Below are positions 1 through 9,271 of a DNA stretch of 64,000 bases, piece by piece. How positions within the stretch are numbered: position 1 is the first letter of the stretch; each line of letters starts with the position of its first letter. A model generated the notes under the pieces. The model was not told the DNA's origin. It searched no databases and worked only from the letters and a program-made list of their open reading frames with translations. Location: the NCBI RefSeq assembly GCF_001112925.1, contig NZ_CPYD01000005.1:62001-126000 (forward strand), read 5' to 3'. The position numbers were made by a program, and so were the translations under genes. Source of the DNA: Yersinia nurmii (lineage in GTDB: Bacteria > Pseudomonadota > Gammaproteobacteria > Enterobacterales > Enterobacteriaceae).

Positions 1-299
1 GTCTAGCTGCCCTGCTCATTGGCCGTTTTCTGGCTTTTGTTCGCACCTTGCTACCTACGCTAGCTGGCATTTCTGGCCTGAATAGTACCCGTTTCCAACT
101 ATTTAACTGGCTGAGTGGATTGCTCTGGGTCGGTGCAGTGGTGGGCCTGGGCTTCGCCCTGAGCCAAATTCCGTTAGTAAAACACTACGAAAATCAGGTC
201 ATGACCGCACTGATGATCCTGCCGGTAGCCTTGCTGTTGATGGGGTTGGTCGGCTCACTGATTGTGGTGTGGTGTAAGCGTAAAAGCGCCACCGAATAA
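1..299 (+). CDS. yghB: DedA-family inner-membrane protein YghB (C-terminal part only)
   Basis: The reading frame is open from the window edge to the stop at 297-299, so only the last ~98 residues are present. The segment [15 protein letters not shown] followed by FNWLSGLLW matches the re-entrant/transmembrane part of DedA proteins, with the conserved arginine of the FxRTxxP motif. Two more hydrophobic stretches follow and the tail is basic (CKRKSATE). DedA proteins are inner-membrane transporters of the undecaprenyl-phosphate/phospholipid-flippase type; E. coli YghB and YqjA are redundant and affect cell division and Tat export. The assignment to YghB rather than YqjA rests on the end sequence and on the neighbour, a convergent yqhC, as in E. 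coli. The true start lies outside the window. Confidence 0.85.
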   Translation, partial: LAALLIGRFLAFVRTLLPTLAGISGLNSTRFQLFNWLSGLLWVGAVVGLGFALSQIPLVKHYENQVMTALMILPVALLLMGLVGSLIVVWCKRKSATE

Positions 300-309
300 C
301 GCGTTCAGA

Positions 310-344
310 CACGCTGGCTATCCGCTATTCATCGAGCCAGCGTG
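310..344. terminator. hairpin between convergent yghB and yqhC
   Basis: Perfect 10-bp inverted repeat (CACGCTGGCT and its complement) with a 15-nt loop, lying between two converging genes. A short T-containing stretch (CCTTAGTTT) follows on the plus strand. A bidirectional terminator is the likely role, though the U-tract is weak. Confidence 0.5.
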
Positions 345-355
345 CCTTAGTTTCA

Positions 356-1249
356 CTAGTGACTGCGCTGTTTTGCCCGCTCGTCGCTAGGCGTATGACC
401 AAAGTAACGTTTAAATTCTCGGCTAAACTGCGACGCACTCTCGTAACCCACCCGAATAGCCGCCGTACTGGCCTTCAATCCATCGTGAATCATCAATATT
501 CTGGCTCGGTGTAAGCGATAAGTTTTCAAATATTGCAGCGGAGAGGTATTGGTTACCGCTTTGAAATTATGGTGAAAAGCCGAAATACTCATATTCACTT
601 CTGTTGCCAACTGCTCCACATTAAGATTTTCTGCAAATTGATTCTCAATGCGCCGTAATGCCTTAGCTATCTGATTAAAATGGCTGTGACGATTCACCAA
701 CTCCTGTAGCGGCGCACCACAAGGACCGGATAGCACACAAAACAGAATCTCACGCACAATATGCGGCCCTAACACTCGGGCATCCAGCGGTTTGGCCATA
801 ACGTCCAACAGGCGCTCTGTGGCACACAGCATCTCTTCCGTAAGCAATGCAGCGTTGACACCATTGGCATTACCTCGGGGTTTATCCAGCTCATCGTCAC
901 CAATATCCACCAGCAAATCCTGTAGCATTTGGTGATCAACTTGAATCGATAATCCGGCGAGGGGTTCTTCCGGGCCGGCAAAGGTTTCACATTCAAACGG
1001 CAGCGTCACCGTCAGTAACAGATAGTTTTTCGGATCATACTGAAAGATTTTACTCCCCAGATAGCCTACTTTTTTACCTTGAAAGATGATCACAATACTG
1101 GGGGTATACATCACCGGCGTACGTGGCTGATGGGCGTTAGAAAACAGCAGATTAACCTTAGGAACGGCGGACGTCGTCAACCCGTTTCCCTGTGCCAGTT
1201 GCGCGACTTTCTTTGCCAGTCCCCGCTGAATATCGTCAATGCCCACCAT
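356..1249 (-). CDS. yqhC: AraC-family activator YqhC
   Basis: A 297-residue AraC/XylS regulator. The N-terminal half is an AraC_N ligand-binding domain (VPKVNLLFSNAHQPRTP, then the GPEEPLAGLSIQVD region). The last ~100 residues hold the two helix-turn-helix motifs, around VEQLATEVNMSISAFHHNF and STAAIRVGYESASQFSREF. In E. coli YqhC activates yqhD-dkgA in response to reactive aldehydes such as glyoxal, and here it is divergent from yqhD. A frame-extending TTG exists nine codons upstream, but the ATG at 1249 has GAGG five bases before it and was chosen. It probably acts on sites in the 1250-1531 interval, where AraC-type direct repeats are visible. Confidence 0.9.
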   Translation of the reverse strand: MVGIDDIQRGLAKKVAQLAQGNGLTTSAVPKVNLLFSNAHQPRTPVMYTPSIVIIFQGKKVGYLGSKIFQYDPKNYLLLTVTLPFECETFAGPEEPLAGLSIQVDHQMLQDLLVDIGDDELDKPRGNANGVNAALLTEEMLCATERLLDVMAKPLDARVLGPHIVREILFCVLSGPCGAPLQELVNRHSHFNQIAKALRRIENQFAENLNVEQLATEVNMSISAFHHNFKAVTNTSPLQYLKTYRLHRARILMIHDGLKASTAAIRVGYESASQFSREFKRYFGHTPSDERAKQRSH

Positions 1250-1366
1250 ATCAACCTCATATTTCAGAAAAAACAAATCGACACGAATTTTGCTTTATTT
1301 CTCTCATTTCCTACAGTGGTTTATAGAAATAGGCAAGAAGTCGGCAGAAATGTGCATTGAGCTATA

Positions 1367-1473
1367 TGGCTAAGTTACCCACAATAGCCCTCAGAGAAAT
1401 TTGCCCAATAGGTTTTTTCCGTCGCAAGGACGCTGCCTAAGGGTGGGAAGCCCACTGGCTAATTTACTAGCCA
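1367..1473 (+). promoter_or_regulatory. repeat elements in the yqhC-yqhD divergent region
   Basis: TGGCTAAGTTAC at 1367-1378 recurs as TGGCTAATTTAC at 1456-1467, 11 of 12 bases identical in the same orientation. The downstream copy is also the left part of a perfect 6-6-6 palindrome (TGGCTA, ATTTAC, TAGCCA; 1456-1473). AraC-family activators usually bind direct repeats upstream of their targets, so these are candidate YqhC sites. That link is inference; no YqhC motif was compared. Confidence 0.4.
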
Positions 1474-1531
1474 TTCAAGGTTAATATTGACTATTAGCCT
1501 ATTAATCAACTACAGGTTGGATTATAAAATC

Positions 1532-2689
1532 ATGCAAAACTTTACTCTTCATACCCCAACTAAAGTACTGTTCGGTAAAGGCCAGATTGCTGAATTAGCG
1601 AACCAAATTCCTGCCGGCGCCCGCGTTTTGATTACCTACGGCGGCGGTAGCGTGAAAAGTACCGGCGTGATGGATCAAGTCTATCAAGCATTGAAAAACC
1701 ATCAATTCGAAGAATTTGGTGGTATCGAACCTAACCCAACTTATGAAACCCTGATGAAAGCCGTTGAACTGATCCGCGCCGGTGATTTCAACTTCCTGCT
1801 GGCGGTCGGCGGCGGTTCCGTTTTAGACGGCACCAAATTCATCGCAGCGGCCGTGGCTTACCCTGAAGATCCGTGGCAAATTCTGGAAACTACCGGTAGC
1901 AACATCACCGAAGCTATTCCTATGGGTTCCGTGCTGACTCTGCCAGCTACAGGCTCTGAAGCCAATAATGGCGCGGTAGTCAGCCGCCGTAGCACCGGTG
2001 ATAAACGTCATTTCTTCTCACCGCACGTTCAGCCGCTGTTTGCCATTCTGGACCCAGTAGTCACCTATACGTTGCCTAAGCGTCAGGTCGCTAACGGCGT
2101 GGTAGATGCTTTCGTACACACCATTGAGCAATATCTGACTTATCCGGTAAATGCCAAGGTACAAGACCGTTTTGCCGAAGGTTTACTGCTAACCCTAATT
2201 GAAGAAGGCCCGAAAGCGCTGGAAAATCCTAAAGATTACGACGTTCGCGCTAATATCATGTGGAGTGCCACAATGGCGCTGAACGGCCTGATCGGTGCCG
2301 GTGTACCGCAGGATTGGGCGACTCATATGCTGGGTCACGAGCTGACTGCTCTACATGGGTTAGACCACGCACAGACGCTGGCAGTGGTGTTGCCATCTCT
2401 ACTTGAAGCGAAAAAAGAGCAGAAACGCGCCAAATTGCTGCAATATGCCGAACGCGTTTGGAATTTGCATGAAGGGACCGAAGAGCAGCGTATTGATGGC
2501 GCGATTGCCGCAACCCGTAATTTCTTCGAAACAATGGGTGTACCAACCCGTTTGTCCGGCTACGGTCTGGATGGCAGTACTATTCCAAGCCTAATCAAAA
2601 AGTTGGACGAACATGGCTACCGCAGCCTCGGAGAACACGGCGATATTACGCTGGCAGATAGCCAACGTATCTACGAAGCTGCAATCTGA
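1532..2689 (+). CDS. yqhD: NADPH-dependent aldehyde reductase YqhD
   Basis: A 385-residue iron-containing/BDH-type alcohol dehydrogenase that reduces short aldehydes (butanal, glyoxal, methylglyoxal, lipid-peroxidation products) with NADPH. The N-terminus NFTLHTPTKVLFGKG and the NADPH-binding VGGGSVLDGTKF loop are typical. The metal ligands appear as Asp and His in NGVVDAFVHTIEQY and two His in HMLGHELTALHGLDH, matching the E. coli D194/H198/H267/H281 set. The start is the ATG at 1532, aligning with E. coli YqhD; an in-frame TTG at 1487 has no ribosome site. It lies divergent from its activator gene yqhC and is followed by a terminator hairpin, so here it is probably monocistronic, unlike E. 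coli yqhD-dkgA. Confidence 0.95.
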   Translation: MQNFTLHTPTKVLFGKGQIAELANQIPAGARVLITYGGGSVKSTGVMDQVYQALKNHQFEEFGGIEPNPTYETLMKAVELIRAGDFNFLLAVGGGSVLDGTKFIAAAVAYPEDPWQILETTGSNITEAIPMGSVLTLPATGSEANNGAVVSRRSTGDKRHFFSPHVQPLFAILDPVVTYTLPKRQVANGVVDAFVHTIEQYLTYPVNAKVQDRFAEGLLLTLIEEGPKALENPKDYDVRANIMWSATMALNGLIGAGVPQDWATHMLGHELTALHGLDHAQTLAVVLPSLLEAKKEQKRAKLLQYAERVWNLHEGTEEQRIDGAIAATRNFFETMGVPTRLSGYGLDGSTIPSLIKKLDEHGYRSLGEHGDITLADSQRIYEAAI

Positions 2690-2710
2690 TTCAATAACTA
2701 TCGGTACAAC

Positions 2711-2738
2711 AAAGGGTAAGGAGACATCCTTGCCCTTT
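2711..2738 (+). terminator. yqhD terminator
   Basis: 12-bp stem (left arm 2711-2722, right arm 2727-2738) with one G-T pair, a GACA loop and a pyrimidine/T-rich tail (CCCTTTC). It lies 22 bases after the yqhD stop. Confidence 0.6.
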
Positions 2739-2927
2739 CCCTTTCAAATGGACGACGGCAATAGCCTCGTTTTTTCATCCAACATCAAGACTTACTGCTA
2801 GGCTTAAATGCCATATCAGCGGTTTTCATTCAGCTGTAGTTCCTGCCCAAGGGATAGCAACAGCCCCCTTTCTGGTACTGCAACACCTTTCGCCCTATTG
2901 CATCTCGTTTATCCATGGGAGAGTCAT

Positions 2928-3983
2928 ATGTCGAACCAACCGGTTACCCCCTCTGCTGAATCTGATAATCACATCCACGCCTGGGCCGCTCCTGCTGCGG
3001 GTCAGCCACTAGAATCCTTCGCATTTGATGCCGGGCCACTGGCTGATGATGATATTGAGGTCAGCATTGATTATTGCGGGGTTTGCCACTCAGATTTATC
3101 CATGATCAACAATGATTGGGGCATCACCGCCTACCCCTTTGTCCCCGGCCATGAAGTGGTGGGAAAAATCACTCGTATTGGCGAACATGCCAAAAACAAA
3201 GGATTAAAAATCGGCCAGGTGGTGGGCGTTGGCTGGAATCGCGGCAGTTGCATGCATTGCCACCCTTGCGTTTCCGGCGATCAGCATTTGTGCCATGAAG
3301 TTCAGCCCACTATTATTGGCCGCCACGGCGGTTTTGCCGACCGGATTCGCAGTCATTGGGCATGGGCAATTCCGTTGCCGGACGGTGTGGATATAGCCAG
3401 CGCGGGGCCACTATTTTGCGGTGGAATCACCGTCTTCAATCCTCTACTGCAATACGATGTTCGCCCCACACAGCGAGTGGGCGTCGTCGGTATCGGCGGG
3501 CTAGGCCATATGGCGATTCGTTTTATGAAAGCCTGGGGCTGCGAAGTTACCGCTTTTACCTCGTCTAATGCCAAACGTGACGAAGCGCTTTCTCTCGGCG
3601 CTCATCGCGTGGTTGCCAGTAACGACAGCAAGGCGCTGGCAGAAATTGCGAACCAGCTCGATTTTATCTTAGTGACTGCAAATGCCTCCTTGGATTGGGA
3701 TGCCTATGTCAGTACGCTGGCACCTAAAGGTCGGTTGCATTTTGTCGGTGCGATCCCGGAGCCGGTTCCAGTGCATATTTTTGCTTTTATCGGTAAACAG
3801 GCTGAGCTGTCGGCATCACCGACCGGCGCACCGGCTCGCTTGGCAGAGATGCTGGCGTTCTGTGCCCGTCACGATATTAAACCTCAGGTTGAACATTTCC
3901 CCCTGAGCAAGATAAACGACGCCATTAAGCACTTACATGCGGGAAAAGCGCGTTATCGCGTCGTGTTGGATATGCACGCTTAA
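2928..3983 (+). CDS. ahr: zinc-dependent NADPH aldehyde reductase/alcohol dehydrogenase, Ahr (YjgB) type
   Basis: A 351-residue medium-chain zinc alcohol dehydrogenase. Catalytic zinc ligands are visible in CGVCHSD and GHE. The structural zinc site is CMHCHPCVSGDQHLC, and the Rossmann motif is GVVGIGGLGH. The close match along the whole length is to E. coli Ahr/YjgB, which reduces a broad range of aldehydes, including long-chain ones, with NADPH. The ATG at 2928 follows GGGAGAG and is preferred over an in-frame start 40 codons upstream. In E. coli ahr lies elsewhere in the genome; here it sits between yqhD and dkgA, making a cluster of three aldehyde/ketone reductases behind one aldehyde-responsive regulator gene. 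Shared control by YqhC is inference. Confidence 0.85.
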   Translation: MSNQPVTPSAESDNHIHAWAAPAAGQPLESFAFDAGPLADDDIEVSIDYCGVCHSDLSMINNDWGITAYPFVPGHEVVGKITRIGEHAKNKGLKIGQVVGVGWNRGSCMHCHPCVSGDQHLCHEVQPTIIGRHGGFADRIRSHWAWAIPLPDGVDIASAGPLFCGGITVFNPLLQYDVRPTQRVGVVGIGGLGHMAIRFMKAWGCEVTAFTSSNAKRDEALSLGAHRVVASNDSKALAEIANQLDFILVTANASLDWDAYVSTLAPKGRLHFVGAIPEPVPVHIFAFIGKQAELSASPTGAPARLAEMLAFCARHDIKPQVEHFPLSKINDAIKHLHAGKARYRVVLDMHA

Positions 3984-4103
3984 TGCATAAAATGATTAGC
4001 CTGATAATCAATAAATAATTTCGACTACAATAAATAGAGATAGATTACTGAGTGTACGGCTGGCTGCTTCGGCAAGACTGCCCGCAACTTTGAGGAGAAA
4101 TTC

Positions 4104-4925
4104 ATGACAAATCAACCGATTATTAAACTGCATGATGGCAGCATAATGCCGCAGCTTGGGCTAGGCGTATGGAAAGCCAGCCACGAGGAGGTTCAAACTG
4201 CGGTCACCAAAGCGTTGGAAATTGGTTATCGTTCAGTTGATACAGCGGCAATTTACAAAAATGAAGAAGGGGTAGGTTTAGCGCTAAAATCCGCAGCTAT
4301 TCCTCGAGAAAAGCTGTTTATCACCACTAAACTCTGGAATGAAGATCAGGCTAATCCGCAACAGGCGCTAGAAACCAGCTTGGAAAAACTCCAGTTGGAT
4401 TATGTGGATCTGTATTTAATTCACTGGCCCGATCCAAAACAAAATCGCTTTGTCGCAGCGTGGCGGGAACTGATTAAACTCAGAGAACAAGGGCTGACTC
4501 GCAGTATTGGCGTATGTAACTTCCATATTCCGCATCTGCAACGGCTGCTGGATGAAACCGGCGTCGCTCCGGTGATTAACCAGATTGAGCTACATCCTTT
4601 GCTGCAACAGAGACAGCTTCACGCTTGGAATGCCACTCATCACATTGCCACCGAGTCCTGGAGCCCGCTGGCCCAAGGTGGGGAAGGCGTATTTGAACAA
4701 CCGCTGATTCATCGACTGGCAGAGAAATACGACAAAACTCCGGCGCAAATTGTCATTCGCTGGCATCTGGATAGTGGCTTAATCGTCATTCCTAAATCCA
4801 TCACGCCGTCTCGTATCAGAGAAAACTTTGAAGTTTTTGATTTCAAACTGGAAAAAGATGAACTCAGCGAGATCGCCAAATTGGACATTGGCAATCGTCT
4901 GGGGCCAGACCCTGATAGTTTTTAA
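4104..4925 (+). CDS. dkgA: aldo-keto reductase DkgA (2,5-diketo-D-gluconate reductase A)
   Basis: A 273-residue AKR5-type TIM-barrel enzyme using NADPH to reduce 2,5-diketogluconate, methylglyoxal and other carbonyls. The catalytic tetrad is readable: Asp in RSVDTAAIY, Tyr in the same segment, Lys in LFITTKLW and His in LYLIHWPDP. The cofactor-binding IPKSITPSRIREN loop is near the C-terminus. GAGGAG stands seven bases before the ATG. The upstream interval (3984-4103) is 120 bases, so it could be cotranscribed with ahr or have its own promoter. A hairpin at 5048-5079 lies beyond it, facing ygiQ. Confidence 0.95.
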   Translation: MTNQPIIKLHDGSIMPQLGLGVWKASHEEVQTAVTKALEIGYRSVDTAAIYKNEEGVGLALKSAAIPREKLFITTKLWNEDQANPQQALETSLEKLQLDYVDLYLIHWPDPKQNRFVAAWRELIKLREQGLTRSIGVCNFHIPHLQRLLDETGVAPVINQIELHPLLQQRQLHAWNATHHIATESWSPLAQGGEGVFEQPLIHRLAEKYDKTPAQIVIRWHLDSGLIVIPKSITPSRIRENFEVFDFKLEKDELSEIAKLDIGNRLGPDPDSF

Positions 4926-5047
4926 ATGGTGGCAGCCGAACACCATAACAAAAATTACGCGATTTGGGTCAATAGCCGAACGGTAAACTGGCATCTTGAA
5001 TCGGCTTTTTAATTTAGCTTTAAAGTCGTCGAGTCAAAGATATCACC

Positions 5048-5079
5048 CATCAATCCGCCAAGGATGGCGCGGATTGATG
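5048..5079. terminator. hairpin between convergent dkgA and ygiQ
   Basis: Perfect 11-bp inverted repeat (CATCAATCCGC and its complement) with a 10-nt loop between converging genes. Neither side has a long U-tract, so this is a probable but not canonical terminator. Confidence 0.5.
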
Positions 5080-5106
5080 CATCGCATGAAAAGGTTCTGG
5101 AGTAGG

Positions 5107-7467
5107 TTAATGAGCTTTCTGCTTAACCCGGCCCGCGTTTGTCGATCTCCCCACGGGACGAGAGCCTGTTAAAGACGATTTGCCCTGGATATTTGCTGCC
5201 GCGGTTTTACCTGAACCTGATGACGCTTTACCTGATGACCCTTGACCCGATGTCATTTTATCTGACGTCGCTTTGCGAGACGTAACTTCGCCCGATATTG
5301 CTTTGCCTGAGTGGGCATTACCCGACGCAACGTTAGGTGAACCACCCGGCTGACGCTGGCGTGCGATAGCAGTGTGTTTAGTCAGCGCTGGCGTATGGTG
5401 ACGCAAAGCTCGCCGTGCTTCCCGCTGCTCTTCTATCGTCGGCGCAGGCACCAGACACTCTCGGCGCCCACCGATTAAATGTGCCATGCCCATATCTTCC
5501 AAAGCGGTGCGAATCAGCGGCCAGTTGGCAGGATCGTGGTAACGCAGCAGCGCCTTATGCAAACGACGCTGGCGATCGCCTTTTGGCACCACCACGTCTT
5601 CACTTTTGTAATCAACCTTAGACAACGGGTTTTTACCGCTGTAATACATGGTGGTCGAGTTGGCCAATGGCGACGGATAGAAGTTCTGTACCTGATCCAG
5701 ACGGAATCGGTTTTTCTTCAGCCATAGCGCCAGATTAACCATATCCTCATCCCGAGTGCCTGGGTGAGCCGAGATAAAGTAAGGGATCAAATACTGCTCT
5801 TTACCCGCCTGTTTAGAATAGGTATCAAACAGTTCTTTAAAACGCTGGTAGCTGCCCATGCCCGGTTTCAGCATTTTCGACAGCGGCCCTTCTTCCGTAT
5901 GCTCTGGCGCGATCTTCAGATACCCTCCCACATGATGAGAAGCTAGCTCTTTGATATAACGCGGATCTTCTACCGCCAAATCGTAACGCACTCCGGAAGC
6001 AATCAGGATCTTCTTCACCCCTCTGAGATCGCGCGCTCGACGGTACAGCGAAATCGTGGGCTGATGATTGGTATCCATATGGGTACAAATCTCAGGATAT
6101 ACACAGGAAGAGCGACGACAAGTTTGTTCCGCACGCGGAGACTGGCAGCGTAGCATATACATATTGGCCGTTGGGCCGCCAAGATCGGAGATAACTCCGG
6201 TAAATCCAGGGACTTTATCGCGAATTTCTTCGATCTCGCGAATAATAGAATCTTCCGAACGACTTTGAATAATACGGCCTTCGTGTTCGGTAATCGAACA
6301 GAATGAACATCCGCCGTAGCAGCCACGCATGATATTGATCGAAAAGCGAATCATGTCATAAGCCGGTATTTTTGCGTCACCGTAAGACGGATGAGGAACC
6401 CGTTGATAAGGTAAAGCAAATACGCTGTCCATTTCCTCGGTGCTCAACGGAATCGCTGGCGGATTAATCCAGATATAGCGATCCCCGTGTTTTTGCATCA
6501 GCGCTCGTGCGCAGCCAGGGTTGGTTTCATGGTGCAGAATCCGCGAGGTATGTGCATATAACACTTTGTCTGCCTTAACTTTTTCATAAGAAGGCAGCAA
6601 AACATAGGTTTTTTCCCACGGTTTAGGCTTGGCGGCTCGCACCGTCACCGGTTTAGCTTCCTCGGCATCGGCTTTACCCTCCGGCGCGCAGGCTAAGTCA
6701 TCACCGTAAGGATTCGGAATCGGCTCAATACGCCCCGGTTTATCCAAACGGCTAGAATCTACGCCGCTCCAGCCAGGCAAGGGCGTTTTACGGATCACGA
6801 CGGTATTACGCACATCCTGAATATCAGCAATTTTCTCACCAGCCGCCAGCCGGTGCGCCACTTCAACCAATGGCCGTTCGCCGTTGCCGTACACTAACAT
6901 GTCTGCTTTAGCGTCAATAATCACCGAACGCCGCACCGTATCTGACCAGTAATCATAATGGGCAATTCGGCGCAAACTGGCCTCAATACCACCTAATATC
7001 ACTGGCACGTGCTTATAGGCTTCCTTACAGCGCTGGCTGTAAACCAAAGTGGCGCGATCCGGCCGTTTACCACTTTCATTATTCGGCGTATAGGCATCAT
7101 CGTGACGCAATTTACGATCGGCGGTATACCGGTTGATCATCGAATCCATATTGCCCGCCGTGACGCCAAAAAACAGATTCGGCTCACCCAACCGCATAAA
7201 GTCTTCTTTATTGGTCCAGTCTGGTTGAGCAATAATTCCCACGCGAAACCCCTGCGCTTCGAGCATTCTGCCCACAATCGCCATACCAAAGCTCGGGTGA
7301 TCAACATAGGCATCGCCGGTCACCACGATAATGTCGCAGCTGTCCCAGCCCAGCACGTCCATCTCCTCCCGTGACATGGGTAAAAAAGGCGCAGTACCAT
7401 AGCACTCGGCCCAATAAGGCGTGTAGGAAAACAGATCGCGTTCTGGCTGAATCAGGCTGGTACTCAT
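5107..7467 (-). CDS. ygiQ: radical SAM protein YgiQ
   Basis: A 786-residue UPF0313 protein. The N-terminal ~200 residues form a cobalamin-binding-like/flavodoxin-like domain ([17 protein letters not shown]). The radical SAM cluster motif [16 protein letters not shown] (CxxxCxxC) is near residue 380, followed by a further cysteine-rich segment ([12 protein letters not shown]). The enzyme is conserved in enterobacteria; its substrate is not firmly established. Compared with E. coli the core is nearly collinear, but the last ~70 residues differ: they are a Ser/Gly/Thr/Lys-rich tail built from degenerate ~5-residue units ([20 protein letters not shown]). It is divergent in spacing from ftsP, 228 bases upstream on the same strand, with a moderate hairpin at 7657-7683 between them. 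Confidence 0.9.
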   Translation of the reverse strand: MSTSLIQPERDLFSYTPYWAECYGTAPFLPMSREEMDVLGWDSCDIIVVTGDAYVDHPSFGMAIVGRMLEAQGFRVGIIAQPDWTNKEDFMRLGEPNLFFGVTAGNMDSMINRYTADRKLRHDDAYTPNNESGKRPDRATLVYSQRCKEAYKHVPVILGGIEASLRRIAHYDYWSDTVRRSVIIDAKADMLVYGNGERPLVEVAHRLAAGEKIADIQDVRNTVVIRKTPLPGWSGVDSSRLDKPGRIEPIPNPYGDDLACAPEGKADAEEAKPVTVRAAKPKPWEKTYVLLPSYEKVKADKVLYAHTSRILHHETNPGCARALMQKHGDRYIWINPPAIPLSTEEMDSVFALPYQRVPHPSYGDAKIPAYDMIRFSINIMRGCYGGCSFCSITEHEGRIIQSRSEDSIIREIEEIRDKVPGFTGVISDLGGPTANMYMLRCQSPRAEQTCRRSSCVYPEICTHMDTNHQPTISLYRRARDLRGVKKILIASGVRYDLAVEDPRYIKELASHHVGGYLKIAPEHTEEGPLSKMLKPGMGSYQRFKELFDTYSKQAGKEQYLIPYFISAHPGTRDEDMVNLALWLKKNRFRLDQVQNFYPSPLANSTTMYYSGKNPLSKVDYKSEDVVVPKGDRQRRLHKALLRYHDPANWPLIRTALEDMGMAHLIGGRRECLVPAPTIEEQREARRALRHHTPALTKHTAIARQRQPGGSPNVASGNAHSGKAISGEVTSRKATSDKMTSGQGSSGKASSGSGKTAAANIQGKSSLTGSRPVGRSTNAGRVKQKAH

Positions 7468-7695
7468 GGCAATACTCTTTAATCAGGAGATGGAGAGGAG
7501 GATACGGGTCAGGAAATCATCACAGGGCGGCGATTATACGCATTTATCCATGTAAAGAGGAAGGTTATCGGCGATTTCTTTGATCCCTCACCAACCGGTG
7601 GAGGTCGCCCAAGAGAAGATCGAATAGACAAACAAATAGTTGCAGGCAATGAGGCAGACCAGGCGGCGATAAACCGCCCGGTCTTGAAGAGTGGA

Positions 7696-9120
7696 TTAAA
7701 TCAAAGCAGGTTGTGTCACCAGTTGACCGGTAGAGCCGCGATCGGCCATTTCCAGCGTCTGGCTGTAGAACAAGAATGGGAAATGCTCAGAAGAAACCTG
7801 ATTGAAATACACCAGCAACTCTACATCGCCATCGACCCAAACCGTATCTTTCCAACCACGGTCTTCCGCCATTGCCGGAGCGCCGTTCACATTTTTCACC
7901 AGGAAAGATACACCCTGAATATGGAAAGCCTGTGGCATATCGGCGTGCAGCGTCCACCGTTCCCACGTTCCCTGCTGCGCCTGGGCATCAACCCGATTCA
8001 TATCCCAAATCGCGCCGTTAATGCCCGGTAGGTTATCGCCCAAACGAAATTCACGAGAGCGTACAACGCTGCCGTCAAGAATTTGGTCGGCCAATAGTCG
8101 CATTGGCAAATTATCCGTTACCAGCGGCAGTAAACCCGTCGGCTTCAAGGTCAAAACCAGCGTGGAGATCAAGATACTGGAGGGTTCAAACAGCCCGCGC
8201 AGACGATCCATAATACCCGCGGATTCACCGGCAGTGATGGAAACCTCGCTGCCCTGCGACATATCAATCAACACCTCACGTCGCTCACCCGGTGCCAGCG
8301 ATAACTGTTGTACAGCAACGGGCGCGGGCAGAAAGCCCTGATCGCTAGCCACAACGTGGAAAGGTCGGCCATCGCTGATTTGCAGAGTATAGCGGCGGGA
8401 GTTCGAGGCGTTTAGCAAACGTAAACGTACCCATCCACGAGAAACTTCGACAAACGGACTTTGCACCCCGTTAACCAGCAAAGTATCACCGATAAAGCCG
8501 CCCTTGGCCGGCGGGTTATATTCCGGTACGCCAAAGCTGTCGAGTCGTTTGTCCTGAATAATAATCGGGAAATCATCAACGCCGTAGTGGCTGGGCAGCG
8601 GCAGCGCTTTGCTCACCTCATCCTCCACCAGCCACATTCCCGCCAGCCCGTTATAGACATGGGGAGCCATACGATTAGGCGTATTCGCGTGATACCAGCA
8701 GGTGGCAGCGCTTTGACGGATAGGCAGCACCGGAGACCAATCTACGCCCGGGGACATCATGCGCGATGCTCCGCCCATTAAAGTACCGGGAACCTGTAAA
8801 CCGCTGATAGTCATAGAAACCGGTTCAGACAATCGGTTACTGTAAATCAACTTTACATCATCGCCGCTGTACACTCTGACCGTTGGCCCCAGATAGGAGC
8901 CATTGATGCCCCACACTTCCGCCTTTTTACGGCCAGACATGAATGCCCAGTGAGCGCGCTGTAACGTTAAAAACAGCGGTTGACCACGGCGGGATTCCAG
9001 CAATGGGGGAACCGGTAAGGGAGGTTGCTGCGTACCGCTAGCCTGTGCCCTCAATGGCAGTGAACCTGCGCACAGCGCTAAGCCCGAAGCCTGAATGAAC
9101 TGGCGACGACTAAGTGACAT
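7696..9120 (-). CDS. ftsP: cell-division protein FtsP (SufI), Tat-exported cupredoxin protein
   Basis: A 474-residue multicopper-oxidase-like periplasmic protein that stabilises the divisome under stress. The N-terminus has a twin-arginine signal (SRRQFIQASGLALCAG followed by an Ala-x-Ala-like cleavage region), so export is by Tat. Three cupredoxin-type domains follow. The segment WYHANTPNRMAPHVYNGLAG is a typical FtsP signature, and the usual Cu ligands of true oxidases are not visible, as in E. coli FtsP. plsC lies directly upstream on the same strand, 151 bases away with a stem-loop between, as in E. coli plsC-ftsP. Confidence 0.93.
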   Translation of the reverse strand: MSLSRRQFIQASGLALCAGSLPLRAQASGTQQPPLPVPPLLESRRGQPLFLTLQRAHWAFMSGRKKAEVWGINGSYLGPTVRVYSGDDVKLIYSNRLSEPVSMTISGLQVPGTLMGGASRMMSPGVDWSPVLPIRQSAATCWYHANTPNRMAPHVYNGLAGMWLVEDEVSKALPLPSHYGVDDFPIIIQDKRLDSFGVPEYNPPAKGGFIGDTLLVNGVQSPFVEVSRGWVRLRLLNASNSRRYTLQISDGRPFHVVASDQGFLPAPVAVQQLSLAPGERREVLIDMSQGSEVSITAGESAGIMDRLRGLFEPSSILISTLVLTLKPTGLLPLVTDNLPMRLLADQILDGSVVRSREFRLGDNLPGINGAIWDMNRVDAQAQQGTWERWTLHADMPQAFHIQGVSFLVKNVNGAPAMAEDRGWKDTVWVDGDVELLVYFNQVSSEHFPFLFYSQTLEMADRGSTGQLVTQPALI

Positions 9121-9159
9121 ATCTTCTCCGTGAAAAGCACTAACAAACCGTATGCAAAA

Positions 9160-9200
9160 GTTTTGCCCGCCAACGCCGCACGGGTATCAGCGGGCAAAAC
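9160..9200 (-). terminator. stem-loop after plsC
   Basis: Perfect 11-bp inverted repeat (GTTTTGCCCGC and complement) with a 19-nt loop in the plsC-ftsP interval. On the minus strand the stem ends in AAAACTTTTGC, a weak T stretch. It could be a terminator or attenuator before ftsP. Confidence 0.45.
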
Positions 9201-9271
9201 ACTAACGATCAAAGTCGTTTAAAATAAAGGCATTTTTATTCTAGCGTATCCAGTAACATACTGGAGTCGCG

